A stretch of 64,000 nt of DNA, from contig NZ_JADKYB010000017.1 of the NCBI RefSeq assembly GCF_016918855.1, forward strand, positions 124,001 to 188,000. The letters run 5' to 3'. The position numbers and the translations under genes are program-made. Below, piece by piece: positions 25,538 to 34,361 of this stretch (positions within the stretch are counted from its first letter, which is position 1; the number at the start of each line of letters is the position of its first letter). This stretch comes from Actinacidiphila acididurans. Lineage in GTDB: Bacteria; Actinomycetota; Actinomycetes; Streptomycetales; Streptomycetaceae. The notes under the pieces are model-generated. The model made no database searches and was not told the origin of the DNA. It was given only the letters and a program-made list of their open reading frames with translations.

Positions 25538-25567
25538 TTGACGCTCCGATCGGCGCGGGCCTACCTT
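25538..25567 (+). promoter_or_regulatory. Promoter of the csn operon
   Basis: TTGACG (25538-25543), an 18-base spacer and TACCTT (25562-25567) form a good vegetative-type promoter. The transcript should start near 25574, immediately before the CsnR-type palindrome. Confidence 0.6.
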
Positions 25568-25579
25568 TCGTTTCGCCAA

Positions 25580-25594
25580 TAGGAAACTTTCCTA
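25580..25594. promoter_or_regulatory. CsnR-box operator
   Basis: The perfect palindrome TAGGAAA-C-TTTCCTA is centred at 25587, downstream of the predicted transcript start and 28 bases before the csnR start codon. As I recall, the published CsnR box of Streptomyces chitosanase genes is of the form TTAGGAAAGTTTCCTAA. This indicates autoregulation of the whole operon, with release by chitosan oligosaccharides or a derivative. Confidence 0.8.
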
Positions 25595-25621
25595 ACAGTG
25601 AACTGAGGGAGGATGGCGCGC

Positions 25622-26833
25622 ATGGCTGGCACCCCTGGAACGCCGCGCGTACTGCGCGCCATGAACGACCGCGCCGCGCTGGACCTGCTGCTGGAACACG
25701 GCACCTTGTCGCGGACCCGGATCGGCAAGCTGACCGGGCTGTCCAAGCCCACCGCCTCGCAGTTGCTGGCCCGTCTGGAGGCAGCCGGCCTGGTGCAGGT
25801 CACCGGCACCACCGCGGGCCGCCCTGGCCCCAACGCGCAGCTCTACTCGGTGAACCCGAACGCCGCCCATGTCGCCGGCCTGGACGTCAACACCGAGCGG
25901 ATCCGGGCGGCGGTCGCCGACATCACCGGCCGCACCGTCGGCTCGTACCGGCTGCCGACCCCGCACCGCCGGGCCGGCAGCGCGGTGGAGCAAGTGGTGC
26001 AGGCGCTGGACGGCGCGGTGAAGGCGGCCGGGCTCGGCCGCTCGGACCTGCACCGGGTGGTGATCGGCACGCCCGGCGCCTTCGACCCCAGCACCGGACG
26101 GCTGCGCTACGCCAGTCACCTGCCGGGCTGGCACTCGCCGGCGCTGCTGGACGAGCTGGCCGCGGCACTGCCCCTGCCGCTGGAGTACGACAACGACGTC
26201 AACCTCGCCGCGGTCGCCGAACAGCGCATCGGCGCCGCCCGCGGCCACGAGGACTTCGTGCTGCTGTGGAACGAGGAGGGCATCGGCGCCGCCATCGTGA
26301 TCGGCGGCCGGCTGCACCGCGGCTGGACCGGAGGCGCCGGCGAGGTCGGCTTCCTGCCGGTGCCGGGCACTCCGCTGGTCCGCAACGTCACCAAGGCCAA
26401 CAACGGCGGTTTCCAGGAGCTGGCCGGCTGCAACGCGGTGCTGCGGATCGCCCGGGAGCTGCACATCGAGCAGCCGCCGGGCACCCTGCCGGACGCGGCG
26501 GCCGCACTGCTGGCCGACGCCGGCGAGCGGTACGAGGCCGGCGAGGAGAGCGGGGCGCACGCCGAGCTGCTGGCCCGCTGCGCCACCGGTCACGCGGTGG
26601 GCCTGGCCTCCATGGTGGCGGTGCTCGACCCGGAGCTGATCGTGCTGTCCGGCGACGTCATCACCGCCGGCGGCGAGCCGCTGCGCGCCATGATCCAGGC
26701 CGAGCTGGCCGAACTCGCGGTGCCCAGGCCCCGCCTGGTGCTCGGCACCGTGCAGACCCACCCCGTGCTCAACGGGGCACTGGAGAGCGCCCTGGCCACG
26801 ACCCGCGACGAGGTGTTCGACACCTCGCGCTGA
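25622..26833 (+). CDS. csnR: ROK-family transcriptional repressor of chitosan-oligosaccharide uptake
   Basis: 403 residues. An N-terminal winged helix-turn-helix (about 15-75: LLEHGTLSRTRIGKLTGLSKPTASQLLARLEAAGLV) precedes a ROK domain (HVAGLDVN..., VVIGTPGAFDP, EYDNDVNLAAVAE, GTVQTHPVLNGALE). The cysteine zinc motif that ROK proteins usually carry after the GAGEVG loop is missing (here NNGGFQELAGCNAV). ATG 25613 abuts the GAGGGAGG site, so ATG 25622, nine bases downstream of it, is chosen. The matching operator sits in its own leader, and the sugar importer, GH4 enzyme and kinase follow. The gene order R-E-F-G-H-K is that of the Streptomyces csnR-K operon. Confidence 0.85.
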   Translation: MAGTPGTPRVLRAMNDRAALDLLLEHGTLSRTRIGKLTGLSKPTASQLLARLEAAGLVQVTGTTAGRPGPNAQLYSVNPNAAHVAGLDVNTERIRAAVADITGRTVGSYRLPTPHRRAGSAVEQVVQALDGAVKAAGLGRSDLHRVVIGTPGAFDPSTGRLRYASHLPGWHSPALLDELAAALPLPLEYDNDVNLAAVAEQRIGAARGHEDFVLLWNEEGIGAAIVIGGRLHRGWTGGAGEVGFLPVPGTPLVRNVTKANNGGFQELAGCNAVLRIARELHIEQPPGTLPDAAAALLADAGERYEAGEESGAHAELLARCATGHAVGLASMVAVLDPELIVLSGDVITAGGEPLRAMIQAELAELAVPRPRLVLGTVQTHPVLNGALESALATTRDEVFDTSR

Positions 26834-27111
26834 CCCCACCGAACCCACCCGGCCGCACCGAACCCGCGTCAGGCCGCTCCCCGAGCGGAACGGCACCGGC
26901 CCGCCTCGACCGCCACCCGGCAGGAGGCCCACCGCCGTTCCGACGGCACCCCCTACCCACGTCCGCCCCCCGTCCCCCCACCACACCCGTACCCGCACCC
27001 TCCGCACGCCGGCCGCACCCGCGCCGTACGCCCGCGCGCTCCCCGAGCATCCCCGCGCTCCCGGAGTGCCTCAGCACCCCCGCACCCTCGCCCCTCCGGA
27101 GGTAGACAGCA
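26834..27111 (+). other. Cytosine-rich, guanine-poor csnR-csnE spacer
   Basis: The 278-base spacer is markedly C-rich on the coding strand; for example 26941-27000 has 39 C and 8 G. It shows little self-complementarity. Such RNA is a plausible Rho loading region, or on the other strand a G-rich quadruplex-prone tract. No reading frame with family features is present. Confidence 0.45.
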
Positions 27112-28443
27112 GTGACCCGTCTGACGAAGGCAGCCGCCGCCGTGGCGGCCACGGCCGCGATAGCGCTGCTGGCGAGCGCGTGTACCGGCCAGAACTCGTC
27201 CTCGGCGAACGACGACGCCACCAAGGACGTCACCATCACCTTCTGGCACGGCTGGTCGGCGCCGAACGAGCTGAAGGCGATCAACGACAACGTCGCCCGG
27301 TTCGAGCGGGCGCACCCCAACATCCACGTCAAGGTGCAGGCGAACATCACCGACGACAAGATCAACCAGGCGCTGCGGGCCGGCGGCTCGCAGGCCCCGG
27401 ACGTCGTGTCGTCCTTCACCACCGACAACGTCGGCAAGTTCTGCTCCTCGGGCGCCTTCACCGACCTCGCGCCCTTCCTGAGCCGCGACCGCATCGACCC
27501 GGCGGCCACCTTCCCCAAGCCGATGCTGGAGTACACCCAGTACCAGGGCAAGCGCTGCACCCTGCCGCTGCTCGGCGACGCGTACGGGCTGTATTACAAC
27601 AAGAAGGAGTTCGCGGCGGCCGGCATCAGCGCGCCGCCGAAGACGCTGAGCGAGTTCCAGCAGGACGCGGTCAAGCTGACGAAGACCAGCGGGAATTCGT
27701 ACCGTCAGCTCGGCTTCATGCCGGACTTCCACGGCTACGAGTCCACGCCCGGCCACCTCGCCGCCCAGTGGGGCGTGAAGTACTTCGACGCGAACGGCAA
27801 GTCGCAGGTGGCCCAGGACCCCGGGTTCGCCGCGATGTTCAGCTGGCAGCAGCAGATGGTCAAGGCGCTCGGCGGCTTCGACAAGCTGGAGAAGTACCGC
27901 AACACCTTCGGTGACGAATTCGGCGCCAAGAACCCGCTGCACACCGGCCAGGTGGCGATGGGCATCGACGGCGAGTGGCGGCTGGGCATGGCCCGCGACG
28001 CCGGCATGAACGACCTGGGCGTGGCGCCCTTCCCGGTGCCCGACGACCAGGCGAGCACCTACGGCAAGGGCTACCTGTCCGGCACGGTCATCGGCATCGC
28101 CAGCAACAGCGCCAGGAAGAACGCCGCCTGGGAGCTGGTGAAGTTCATGACCACCGACACCGACGCGGTGGTCTCCTTCGCCAACGCGATCCACAACGTG
28201 CCCTCCACCCTGGCCGCGCTGAAGTCCCCGAAGCTGGACCCGGACCCGGGCTTCCGTACCTTCATCGACATCGCGCAGAACCCGGCCAGCACCACCACGC
28301 CGGCCAGCATCAATGGCGGCGCGTACCAGGTGACGCTCCAGGACTTCGGCTACGCCTACGAGTCGGGCAAGGTCAAGGATCTGCAGGCCGGGCTGCGGGG
28401 CGTGGACTCGCAGGTCGACAAGGACATCGCGCAGGCCCGCTGA
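27112..28443 (+). CDS. csnE: Sugar-binding lipoprotein of the chitosan-oligosaccharide ABC importer
   Basis: 443 residues from GTG 27112, preceded by GGAGG. The N-terminus RLTKAAAAVAATAAIALLASAC is a lipoprotein signal with the modified cysteine at position 24. The mature part is a family 1 extracellular sugar-binding protein: DVTITFWHGWSAPNELKAINDNVARFE at the start, APDVVSSFT, PLLGDAYGLYYNKKEF, and the MGIDGEWRL ligand-lobe motif. It captures short amino-sugar oligomers outside the cell and delivers them to the two permeases. Its stop overlaps the csnF start (TGATG), so translation is coupled. Confidence 0.88.
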   Translation: MTRLTKAAAAVAATAAIALLASACTGQNSSSANDDATKDVTITFWHGWSAPNELKAINDNVARFERAHPNIHVKVQANITDDKINQALRAGGSQAPDVVSSFTTDNVGKFCSSGAFTDLAPFLSRDRIDPAATFPKPMLEYTQYQGKRCTLPLLGDAYGLYYNKKEFAAAGISAPPKTLSEFQQDAVKLTKTSGNSYRQLGFMPDFHGYESTPGHLAAQWGVKYFDANGKSQVAQDPGFAAMFSWQQQMVKALGGFDKLEKYRNTFGDEFGAKNPLHTGQVAMGIDGEWRLGMARDAGMNDLGVAPFPVPDDQASTYGKGYLSGTVIGIASNSARKNAAWELVKFMTTDTDAVVSFANAIHNVPSTLAALKSPKLDPDPGFRTFIDIAQNPASTTTPASINGGAYQVTLQDFGYAYESGKVKDLQAGLRGVDSQVDKDIAQAR

Positions 28444-29393
28444 TGAGCACCGCCGTCCACCCCCTGCTGCGGGCCAAGCGCCGCAAGGCCGCGCTGCGCA
28501 CACTGGCCTTCCTGTCGCCCTGGATCGTCGGGTTCTCCGCGTTCTTCGTCTACCCGCTGCTGTCCACGCTCTACTTCTCCTTCACCCATTACGACGGTTT
28601 CGCCGCGCCGACATGGACCGGCGGCAAGAACTGGACCTACGTCTTCCGGGACTACCCGCTGTTCTGGCCGGCACTGCGCAACACCCTGTGGCTGGTTGTG
28701 GTGATGGTCACCCTGCGGGTGGTCTTCGGGCTGGGCATCGGGCTGCTGATCACGAAGATCAAGACCGGCGCGGGCCTGTTCCGTACCGCCTTCTACCTGC
28801 CGTATCTCGCGCCGCCGGTAGCCGCCACCATGGCGTTCGTCTTCCTGCTCAACCCGGGCACCGGGCCGGTCAACCACGTCCTGGGCGGCATCGGCATCCC
28901 CGCCCCCGGCTGGTTCACCGACCCCGGCTGGTCCAAGCCGGCGCTGACCGTCCTCGCCCTGTGGGGCATCGGCGACCTCATGGTGATCTTCATGGCCGCG
29001 CTGCTGGACGTGCCCCGGGAGCAGTACGAGGCCGCCGAGCTGGACGGCGCCGGGCCCTGGCACCGGTTCCGGTACGTGACGCTGCCGAACATCTCGCCCA
29101 TCGTGATGTTCGCGGTCGTCACCGGGGTCATCCAGACCATGCAGTACTACACGCAGCCGCTCGTGGCCGGGAAGGTCGCCTCCGGGATCATCGGCAACTC
29201 CGGGCAGCAGTTCGAGCCCGGCTATCCGGACCGCTCCACCCTGACGCTGCCCCAGCTCGTCTACAACCTGGGCTTCCAGCGCTTCGACTACGGCGCCGCG
29301 TGCGTGGTGGCCCTGGTGCTGTTCGTGCTGGCGATGGCCTTCACCGCGCTGCTGATGCGCCGTCGCGGCGGCCTGATCTCCGCGGAGGACTGA
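28443..29393 (+). CDS. csnF: ABC sugar permease (first membrane subunit)
   Basis: 316 residues with about six membrane helices (LAFLSPWIVGFSAFFVYPLLSTLYFSF first) and the MalF-type EAA loop EQYEAAELDGAGPWHRFRYVTLPNISP that contacts the ATPase. It forms the transmembrane pore with csnG. The start codon overlaps the csnE stop by one base. The segment EQYEAAELDGAG matches the conserved EAA-G signature. No ATPase gene is in the operon, so energising must come from a shared ATPase, presumably MsiK as for other Streptomyces oligosaccharide importers. Confidence 0.88.
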   Translation: MSTAVHPLLRAKRRKAALRTLAFLSPWIVGFSAFFVYPLLSTLYFSFTHYDGFAAPTWTGGKNWTYVFRDYPLFWPALRNTLWLVVVMVTLRVVFGLGIGLLITKIKTGAGLFRTAFYLPYLAPPVAATMAFVFLLNPGTGPVNHVLGGIGIPAPGWFTDPGWSKPALTVLALWGIGDLMVIFMAALLDVPREQYEAAELDGAGPWHRFRYVTLPNISPIVMFAVVTGVIQTMQYYTQPLVAGKVASGIIGNSGQQFEPGYPDRSTLTLPQLVYNLGFQRFDYGAACVVALVLFVLAMAFTALLMRRRGGLISAED

Positions 29394-29399
29394 CCGGAC

Positions 29400-30317
29400 A
29401 TGACCCACGCCACCCCCGCCACCCTGTCCCGCGGCGCCTCCGCGCCCCGGCCCGGCACCGCCTCCGGCACCCGCGCCCGGCGTGCCGCCCGCCGCCGGCG
29501 GGCCCTGCAGTGGATCGCGGTGCACGCCCTGGGCCTGGCCGCCGCGGCCTTCTTCGTGCTGCCCTTCGTGTTCGTCTTCCTCACCGCGGTCATGAGCGAC
29601 AACCAGGCGCTGACCCGCGACCTGTGGCCGCACACCTGGCAGTGGTCCAACTTCCGCACCGTGTGGGACACGCCCGGCTTCCTGACCTGGTGGCGCAACA
29701 CCCTGGTCTACGCGGTGGCCGGCACCGCGCTGACCGTGGTGTCGTCGCTGCCGGTGGCGTACGCCCTGGCCAAGTTCCGCTTCCCCGGCCGCAACCTGGT
29801 GATGATGCTGGTCATCTCGACCATGATGCTGCCGCCGCAGGTGATCATCATCCCGATGTACCTGTTCTGGACCAAGCAGATGGGCATGGACGGCACCCTG
29901 TGGCCGCTGATCATCCCGATGGCCTTCGGCGACGCCTTCACCATCTTCCTGCTGCGGCAGTTCCTGCTCACCGTGCCCAAGGAGTACACCGAGGCCGCCA
30001 AGGTCGACGGCTGCGGCGAGGTGCGCACCCTGCTCACCGTCGTCGTGCCGATGATCAAGCCGGCCATCGCCGCGGTCGCGCTCTTCCAGTTCTTCTACTG
30101 CTGGAACGACTACTTCGGTCCGCAGATCTACGCCAGCTCCAACCCGGCCGCCTGGACGCTCAGTTACGGCCTGGAGTCCTTCAAGGGGGCCCATCACACC
30201 AACTGGAACCTCACCATGGCGGCCACCGTACTGGTGATGGCCCCCGTGATCGTCGTCTTCTTCTTCGCGCAAAAGGCCTTCATCGAAGGCGTGACCCTGA
30301 CGGGAGTCAAGGGATGA
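29400..30317 (+). CDS. csnG: ABC sugar permease (second membrane subunit)
   Basis: 305 residues. A basic, Ala/Arg-rich N-terminus of about 35 residues precedes six membrane helices (WIAVHALGLAAAAFFVLPFVFVFLTAVM first). The MalG-type EAA loop KEYTEAAKVDGCGEVRTLLTVVVPMIKP is intact. It lies 6 bases after csnF, and its stop overlaps the csnH start (ATGA), which implies tight translational coupling. It partners csnF in the importer pore. Confidence 0.88.
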   Translation: MTHATPATLSRGASAPRPGTASGTRARRAARRRRALQWIAVHALGLAAAAFFVLPFVFVFLTAVMSDNQALTRDLWPHTWQWSNFRTVWDTPGFLTWWRNTLVYAVAGTALTVVSSLPVAYALAKFRFPGRNLVMMLVISTMMLPPQVIIIPMYLFWTKQMGMDGTLWPLIIPMAFGDAFTIFLLRQFLLTVPKEYTEAAKVDGCGEVRTLLTVVVPMIKPAIAAVALFQFFYCWNDYFGPQIYASSNPAAWTLSYGLESFKGAHHTNWNLTMAATVLVMAPVIVVFFFAQKAFIEGVTLTGVKG

Positions 30318-31576
30318 AACTGGCAGTCGTGGGCGGCGGGTCCACGTACACCCCCGAACTGATCGACGGATTCGCGCGATTGCGCGACACCCTGCCGGTC
30401 GAGGAGCTGGTGCTGATCGACCCGGCCGCCGAGCGGCTGGAGCTGGTCGGCGGCCTGGCCCGGCGGATCCTGGCCCGCCAGGGCCACCCGGCGACCGTGG
30501 TGACCACCGCCGACCTGGACGCGGGCGTGGCGGACGCGGACGCGGTGCTGATCCAGCTCCGGGTGGGCGGGCAGGCCGCCCGCGAGCAGGACGAGACCTG
30601 GCCGCTGGAGTGCGGCTGCGTGGGCCAGGAGACCACCGGCGCGGGCGGGCTGGCCAAGGCGCTGCGTACCGTGCCGGTGGTGCTGGACATCGCCGAACGC
30701 GTACGGCGGGCCGCGCCGGACGCCTGGATCATCGACTTCACCAACCCGGTCGGCATCGTCACCAGGGCGCTGCTGCAGGCCGGGCACCGGGCGGTCGGGC
30801 TGTGCAACGTGGCCATCGGCTTCCAGCGCAAGTTCGCCGCCCTGCTGGACGTGGCGCCCGAGCAGGTGCACCTGGACCACGTGGGCCTGAACCACCTCAC
30901 CTGGGAGCGCGGGGTGCGGCTCGGCGGCCCGGACGGCGAGAACGTGCTGCCCAAGCTGCTGGCCGAGCACGGCGACGCCATTGCCGCGGATCTGCACATG
31001 CCGCGGCAGATCGTGGACCGGCTCGGCGTGGTGCCCTCGTACTACCTGCGCTACTACTACGCGCACGACGAGGTGGTGCGCGAGCTGCGCACCCGCCCCT
31101 CCCGGGCGGCGGAGGTGGCCGCCATGGAGAAGCAGCTCCTTGAGATGTACGGCGACCCGGCGCTGGACGAGAAGCCCGCCCTGCTGGCCAAGCGCGGCGG
31201 CGCCTTCTACTCCGAGGCGGCCGTGGCGCTGGCCTCCTCGCTGCTGCGCGGCACCGGCGACGTCCAGGTAGTCAACGCGTACAACAACGGGACGCTGCCC
31301 TTCCTCCCCGACGACGCCGTGATCGAGGTGCCCGCGGCGGTGGACGCCACCGGGGCAGCCCCGCTGCCCGTGCCGTCGCTGGAGCCGCTGTACGCGGGCC
31401 TGGTCGCGCACGTGACCGCGTACGAGGACCTCGCGCTGGAGGCCGCGCTGCGCGGCGGGCGGGACCGGGTCTTCGCGGCCTTGCTGGCCCATCCGCTGAT
31501 CGGACAGTACGAGTACGCCGAGGCCCTGACCGACCGTCTCATCGCGCACAACCGGGAGCACTTGGCGTGGGCCTGA
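30314..31576 (+). CDS. csnH: Glycoside hydrolase family 4 enzyme (NAD-dependent, 6-phospho-glycosidase-like)
   Basis: 420 residues. It starts MKLAVVGGGSTYTPELI, the GH4 NAD+-binding Rossmann motif. GH4 hallmarks follow: IDPAAERLEL, ECGCVGQETTGAGGLAKALRT, IIDFTNPVGIVT, and the metal ligands in GLCNVAIGFQ (Cys) and DHVGLNHLTW (His). GH4 enzymes cleave by redox-elimination with NAD+ and a divalent metal, usually on phosphorylated disaccharides. Here the likely substrate is an imported, possibly phosphorylated, glucosamine oligomer; this is inferred from operon context. It overlaps csnG by four bases and csnK by ten. Confidence 0.88.
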   Translation: MKLAVVGGGSTYTPELIDGFARLRDTLPVEELVLIDPAAERLELVGGLARRILARQGHPATVVTTADLDAGVADADAVLIQLRVGGQAAREQDETWPLECGCVGQETTGAGGLAKALRTVPVVLDIAERVRRAAPDAWIIDFTNPVGIVTRALLQAGHRAVGLCNVAIGFQRKFAALLDVAPEQVHLDHVGLNHLTWERGVRLGGPDGENVLPKLLAEHGDAIAADLHMPRQIVDRLGVVPSYYLRYYYAHDEVVRELRTRPSRAAEVAAMEKQLLEMYGDPALDEKPALLAKRGGAFYSEAAVALASSLLRGTGDVQVVNAYNNGTLPFLPDDAVIEVPAAVDATGAAPLPVPSLEPLYAGLVAHVTAYEDLALEAALRGGRDRVFAALLAHPLIGQYEYAEALTDRLIAHNREHLAWA

Positions 31577-32700
31577 ACCTCCACCCGAGCCCCCGGCCCG
31601 GTGGGGACGCCCGCCAGGGCCCCGGGCCAGGGACGGATCCCGACCGGGCTCACGGTTCCGGGACGAACCCGGACCCCCGGCCCGGAAGGGACGTCGAGCC
31701 GCTCGTCCCCGGTGGCGTCCTCGCCGTCGACGCGGGGAACAGCAAGACCGACGTGGCGCTGATCGCCGCAGACGGGACGGTGCTCGGCGCCGCCCGCGGC
31801 GGCGGCTTCCAGCCGCCCGTCGTCGGGGTGGCGGCGGCCGTGTCGGAGCTGGCGCGCACCGTGGCGCGCGCGGCGGCCGACGCGGGCCTGCCGGGCCCCG
31901 GGGACCCGGCGAGCGCCGGGACACCGCTCGCCGAGCACACCTCCGCCTGCCTGGCCAACGCCGATCTGCCGGTGGAGGAGGAACAGCTGCAGGCGGCGGT
32001 GCACGCCTGCGGCTGGGCCCGGTCGACGCGCGTCGCCAACGACACCTTCGCCATCCTGCGGGCCGGAGTGGACGCGCCGCGGGGCGTGGCGGTGGTGTGC
32101 GGAGCCGGCATCAATTGCGTCGGCATGCTGCCGGACGGACGCACCGCCCGCTTCCCCGCGCTGGGCCGGATATCCGGCGACTGGGGCGGCGGTTCGGGGC
32201 TCGCCGAGGAGGCGATGTGGTACGCCGCCCGCGCCGAGGACGGGCGCGGCGGCCCCACCGCGCTGGCCACCACCCTGCCCGGCCACTTCGGGCTGCCCAG
32301 CATGTACGCGCTGATCGAGGCGCTGCACCTGGGGGCGATCCCCGCCCACCGCAGGCACGAGCTCACCCCGGTGCTGTTCGCCACCTCAGACGCGGGCGAC
32401 CCGCTGGCCCGGTCGATCCTGGACCGGCAGGCCGAGGAGATCGTGGTGCTGGCGGCCGTGGCCCTGGACCGGCTCGACCTGCTGGACCAGGAGACCGACG
32501 TGGTGCTCGGCGGCGGGGTGATGGCGGCCCGCAATCCGTACCTGATGGACCGGATCGCCGAACGGCTGACGGCCCGAGCCCCCAAGGCCCGGCCACGGGT
32601 GGTGACCGCTCCGCCGGTGCTGGGCGCAGCCCTGCTGGGCCTGGACCACACCGGGGCGCCGGCCGCCGCCCAGGAGCGGCTGCGGGCGCACTACGCCTGA
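31567..32700 (+). CDS. csnK: BadF/BadG/ROK-type sugar (N-acetylglucosamine/glucosamine) kinase
   Basis: 377 residues. An ASKHA kinase core starts with the phosphate-1 motif LAVDAGNSKTDVAL (Asp55), then an ANDTFAILRAG segment with a candidate catalytic Asp, GVAVVCGAGINCVG (phosphate 2) and VVLGGGVMAARNP (adenosine motif). It probably phosphorylates the imported glucosamine or its oligomer with ATP. GTG 31567 overlaps csnH by ten bases and gives a Pro/Asp/Gly-rich, presumably disordered 48-residue N-terminal extension. No internal start with a better ribosome site is evident, though a start nearer GVLAVDAG cannot be excluded. It is the last gene of the csn operon. Confidence 0.82.
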   Translation: MGLNLHPSPRPGGDARQGPGPGTDPDRAHGSGTNPDPRPGRDVEPLVPGGVLAVDAGNSKTDVALIAADGTVLGAARGGGFQPPVVGVAAAVSELARTVARAAADAGLPGPGDPASAGTPLAEHTSACLANADLPVEEEQLQAAVHACGWARSTRVANDTFAILRAGVDAPRGVAVVCGAGINCVGMLPDGRTARFPALGRISGDWGGGSGLAEEAMWYAARAEDGRGGPTALATTLPGHFGLPSMYALIEALHLGAIPAHRRHELTPVLFATSDAGDPLARSILDRQAEEIVVLAAVALDRLDLLDQETDVVLGGGVMAARNPYLMDRIAERLTARAPKARPRVVTAPPVLGAALLGLDHTGAPAAAQERLRAHYA

Positions 32701-32867
32701 GCGCCGGGGAGCCGGACCGCCGCAATGGCGCCGGGCCGTTCCCCACCGCCATGGTGACGGGTACGGCAGCGGCCGGCGTCACGGCGAACCGCCGCGACCT
32801 CGGCCGCTGTTGCGTCCCCGGCCCGCGTGGCCCATGATCCGACGGAACCGAAATGCCCCTGCGTGCG

Positions 32868-32897
32868 TGGAAGCGTGCAAGCGGCGGCAGCCATACT
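32868..32897 (+). promoter_or_regulatory. Possible promoter of the glnX-pknG gene block
   Basis: TGGAAG (32868-32873), an 18-base spacer and CATACT (32892-32897) lie about 50 bases before GTG 32946. Both hexamers are imperfect. Confidence 0.3.
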
Positions 32898-32945
32898 TCT
32901 GGGTGACCCCGCGCACGTCGTAGGTCCGGGGCTGGGGGAGGTCAT

Positions 32946-34361
32946 GTGACGCACACGCCGACGAAGCCGGCGCCGCCGGAGGGGACCGGGCGGCCGGGGA
33001 CGGGCGCGCCGGAGCCGGAGGGCCGCCGCAGGGCCTGGCGGGAGACCTCGGACCGGGTACGCGGCGCGGCCACCACCGAGCCTGGCCGGCTGCGGATCAT
33101 CGGTGCGGCGCTGGCCCTCCTGGCAGTGGCCTTCGGCGGGGTGACGGCGTGGCAGATCACCGAACGCTCGACCGCGGCCGACAACGTGCTGCACCACAGC
33201 GGCCCGCTGAGCAGCGACGCGGCCGACATCTACCGGCTGCTCGCCGACGCCGACGCCACCGTCACCGGCGGCTTCCTGGTCGGCGGCGAGGAGCCCCAGT
33301 CCGTCGCGGACCGCTACCGCAAGGACATCGACCAGGCCTCGACGCTGATCACCCAGGCGGCGGCCAACAGCAGGGGCGCCACGGACGCGGCCGCGCTCAC
33401 CTCGCTGAGCACCCAGCTTCCCTACTACACACAGTTGGTGGCCACCGCCCAGGCCGACAACCGCCAGGGCTTCCCGCTCGGCGGCGCGTATCTGCGGTAT
33501 GCCAACGAGCAGATGCGCAAGGACAACGGCCTGCTCAGCGCCGCGAACACCCTCTACCGCGCGGAGACCGCGCGGCTGAACCACGACTACGCCCGGTCCA
33601 GGGCGCTGCCGTGGGCGGCGTGGGCGCTGGGCGCCGTGGCGCTGGCCGCCCTGGTGTGGGCGCAGCGGCGGCACTACCTGCGCACCAACCGGGTGTTCAA
33701 CCGCGGCATGATGGCGGCCAGCGGCGCCGCCGCGGTGGCCCTGGTGTGGCTGCTGACCGCGCACCTGGTGGCCCGCGGGGACCTCGGCGACTCCTATGCG
33801 CACGGCGCCAAGTCGCTCCAGGTGCTCAACAACGCCCGGATCGCGGTGCTCCAAGCGCGCGGCGACGAGAACCTCACCCTGGTGACGCGCGGCTCGGGCG
33901 ACTCCTACGACGCGAGCTTCGCCAAGGGCATGAACGGCCTGGCCGGCACCGATCCCAAGGGCGTGGGCGGCGAACTCGCCCAGGCCCTGGCGCTGGCCGA
34001 CACCAATGCGGGCCGCACCCCGGTGAACGCCGCGGTCAAAAGCGTGCAGATCTGGCGGCAGCGGCACGCCGCCGAGCGGGCCAGCGACAACAAGGGCGAC
34101 TACGCCACCGCCGTCGCCGAGGTGATCGGCGGCAAGGACGCGGGCGGCGCCACCGTCACCCAGACCACCGGCCAGTGCTTCGACCGGGTGGACCAGGACC
34201 TCGAGCAGGCCGTCCACCAGGAGCAGACGGAATTCCGCTCGGCCGCCGACAGCGGCCACGGCGCCCTGTCGCTGCTCCCGTTCGGCGCCGGTCTGCTGGC
34301 CGTGCTCGCCGCGGCGGGCGCGCTCCTGGGCATCGGGCGGCGACTTTCGGAGTACCGGTGA
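32946..34361 (+). CDS. glnX: GlnX-like membrane sensor protein
   Basis: 471 residues with four membrane helices (about 51-69, 221-239, 255-275 and 445-465). The layout is a short cytoplasmic N-terminus, a first extracytoplasmic helical domain (70-220), a short cytoplasmic loop rich in Arg, a second extracytoplasmic domain (276-444), and a very short tail. This layout and the gene order with a GlnH-like binding protein and PknG match mycobacterial GlnX, which relays periplasmic aspartate/glutamate binding by GlnH to PknG. There is no kinase or HAMP domain. GTG 32946 has GGGGGAGG upstream. Its stop overlaps the glnH start (GTGA). Function is assigned mainly by context. Confidence 0.72.
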   Translation: MTHTPTKPAPPEGTGRPGTGAPEPEGRRRAWRETSDRVRGAATTEPGRLRIIGAALALLAVAFGGVTAWQITERSTAADNVLHHSGPLSSDAADIYRLLADADATVTGGFLVGGEEPQSVADRYRKDIDQASTLITQAAANSRGATDAAALTSLSTQLPYYTQLVATAQADNRQGFPLGGAYLRYANEQMRKDNGLLSAANTLYRAETARLNHDYARSRALPWAAWALGAVALAALVWAQRRHYLRTNRVFNRGMMAASGAAAVALVWLLTAHLVARGDLGDSYAHGAKSLQVLNNARIAVLQARGDENLTLVTRGSGDSYDASFAKGMNGLAGTDPKGVGGELAQALALADTNAGRTPVNAAVKSVQIWRQRHAAERASDNKGDYATAVAEVIGGKDAGGATVTQTTGQCFDRVDQDLEQAVHQEQTEFRSAADSGHGALSLLPFGAGLLAVLAAAGALLGIGRRLSEYR

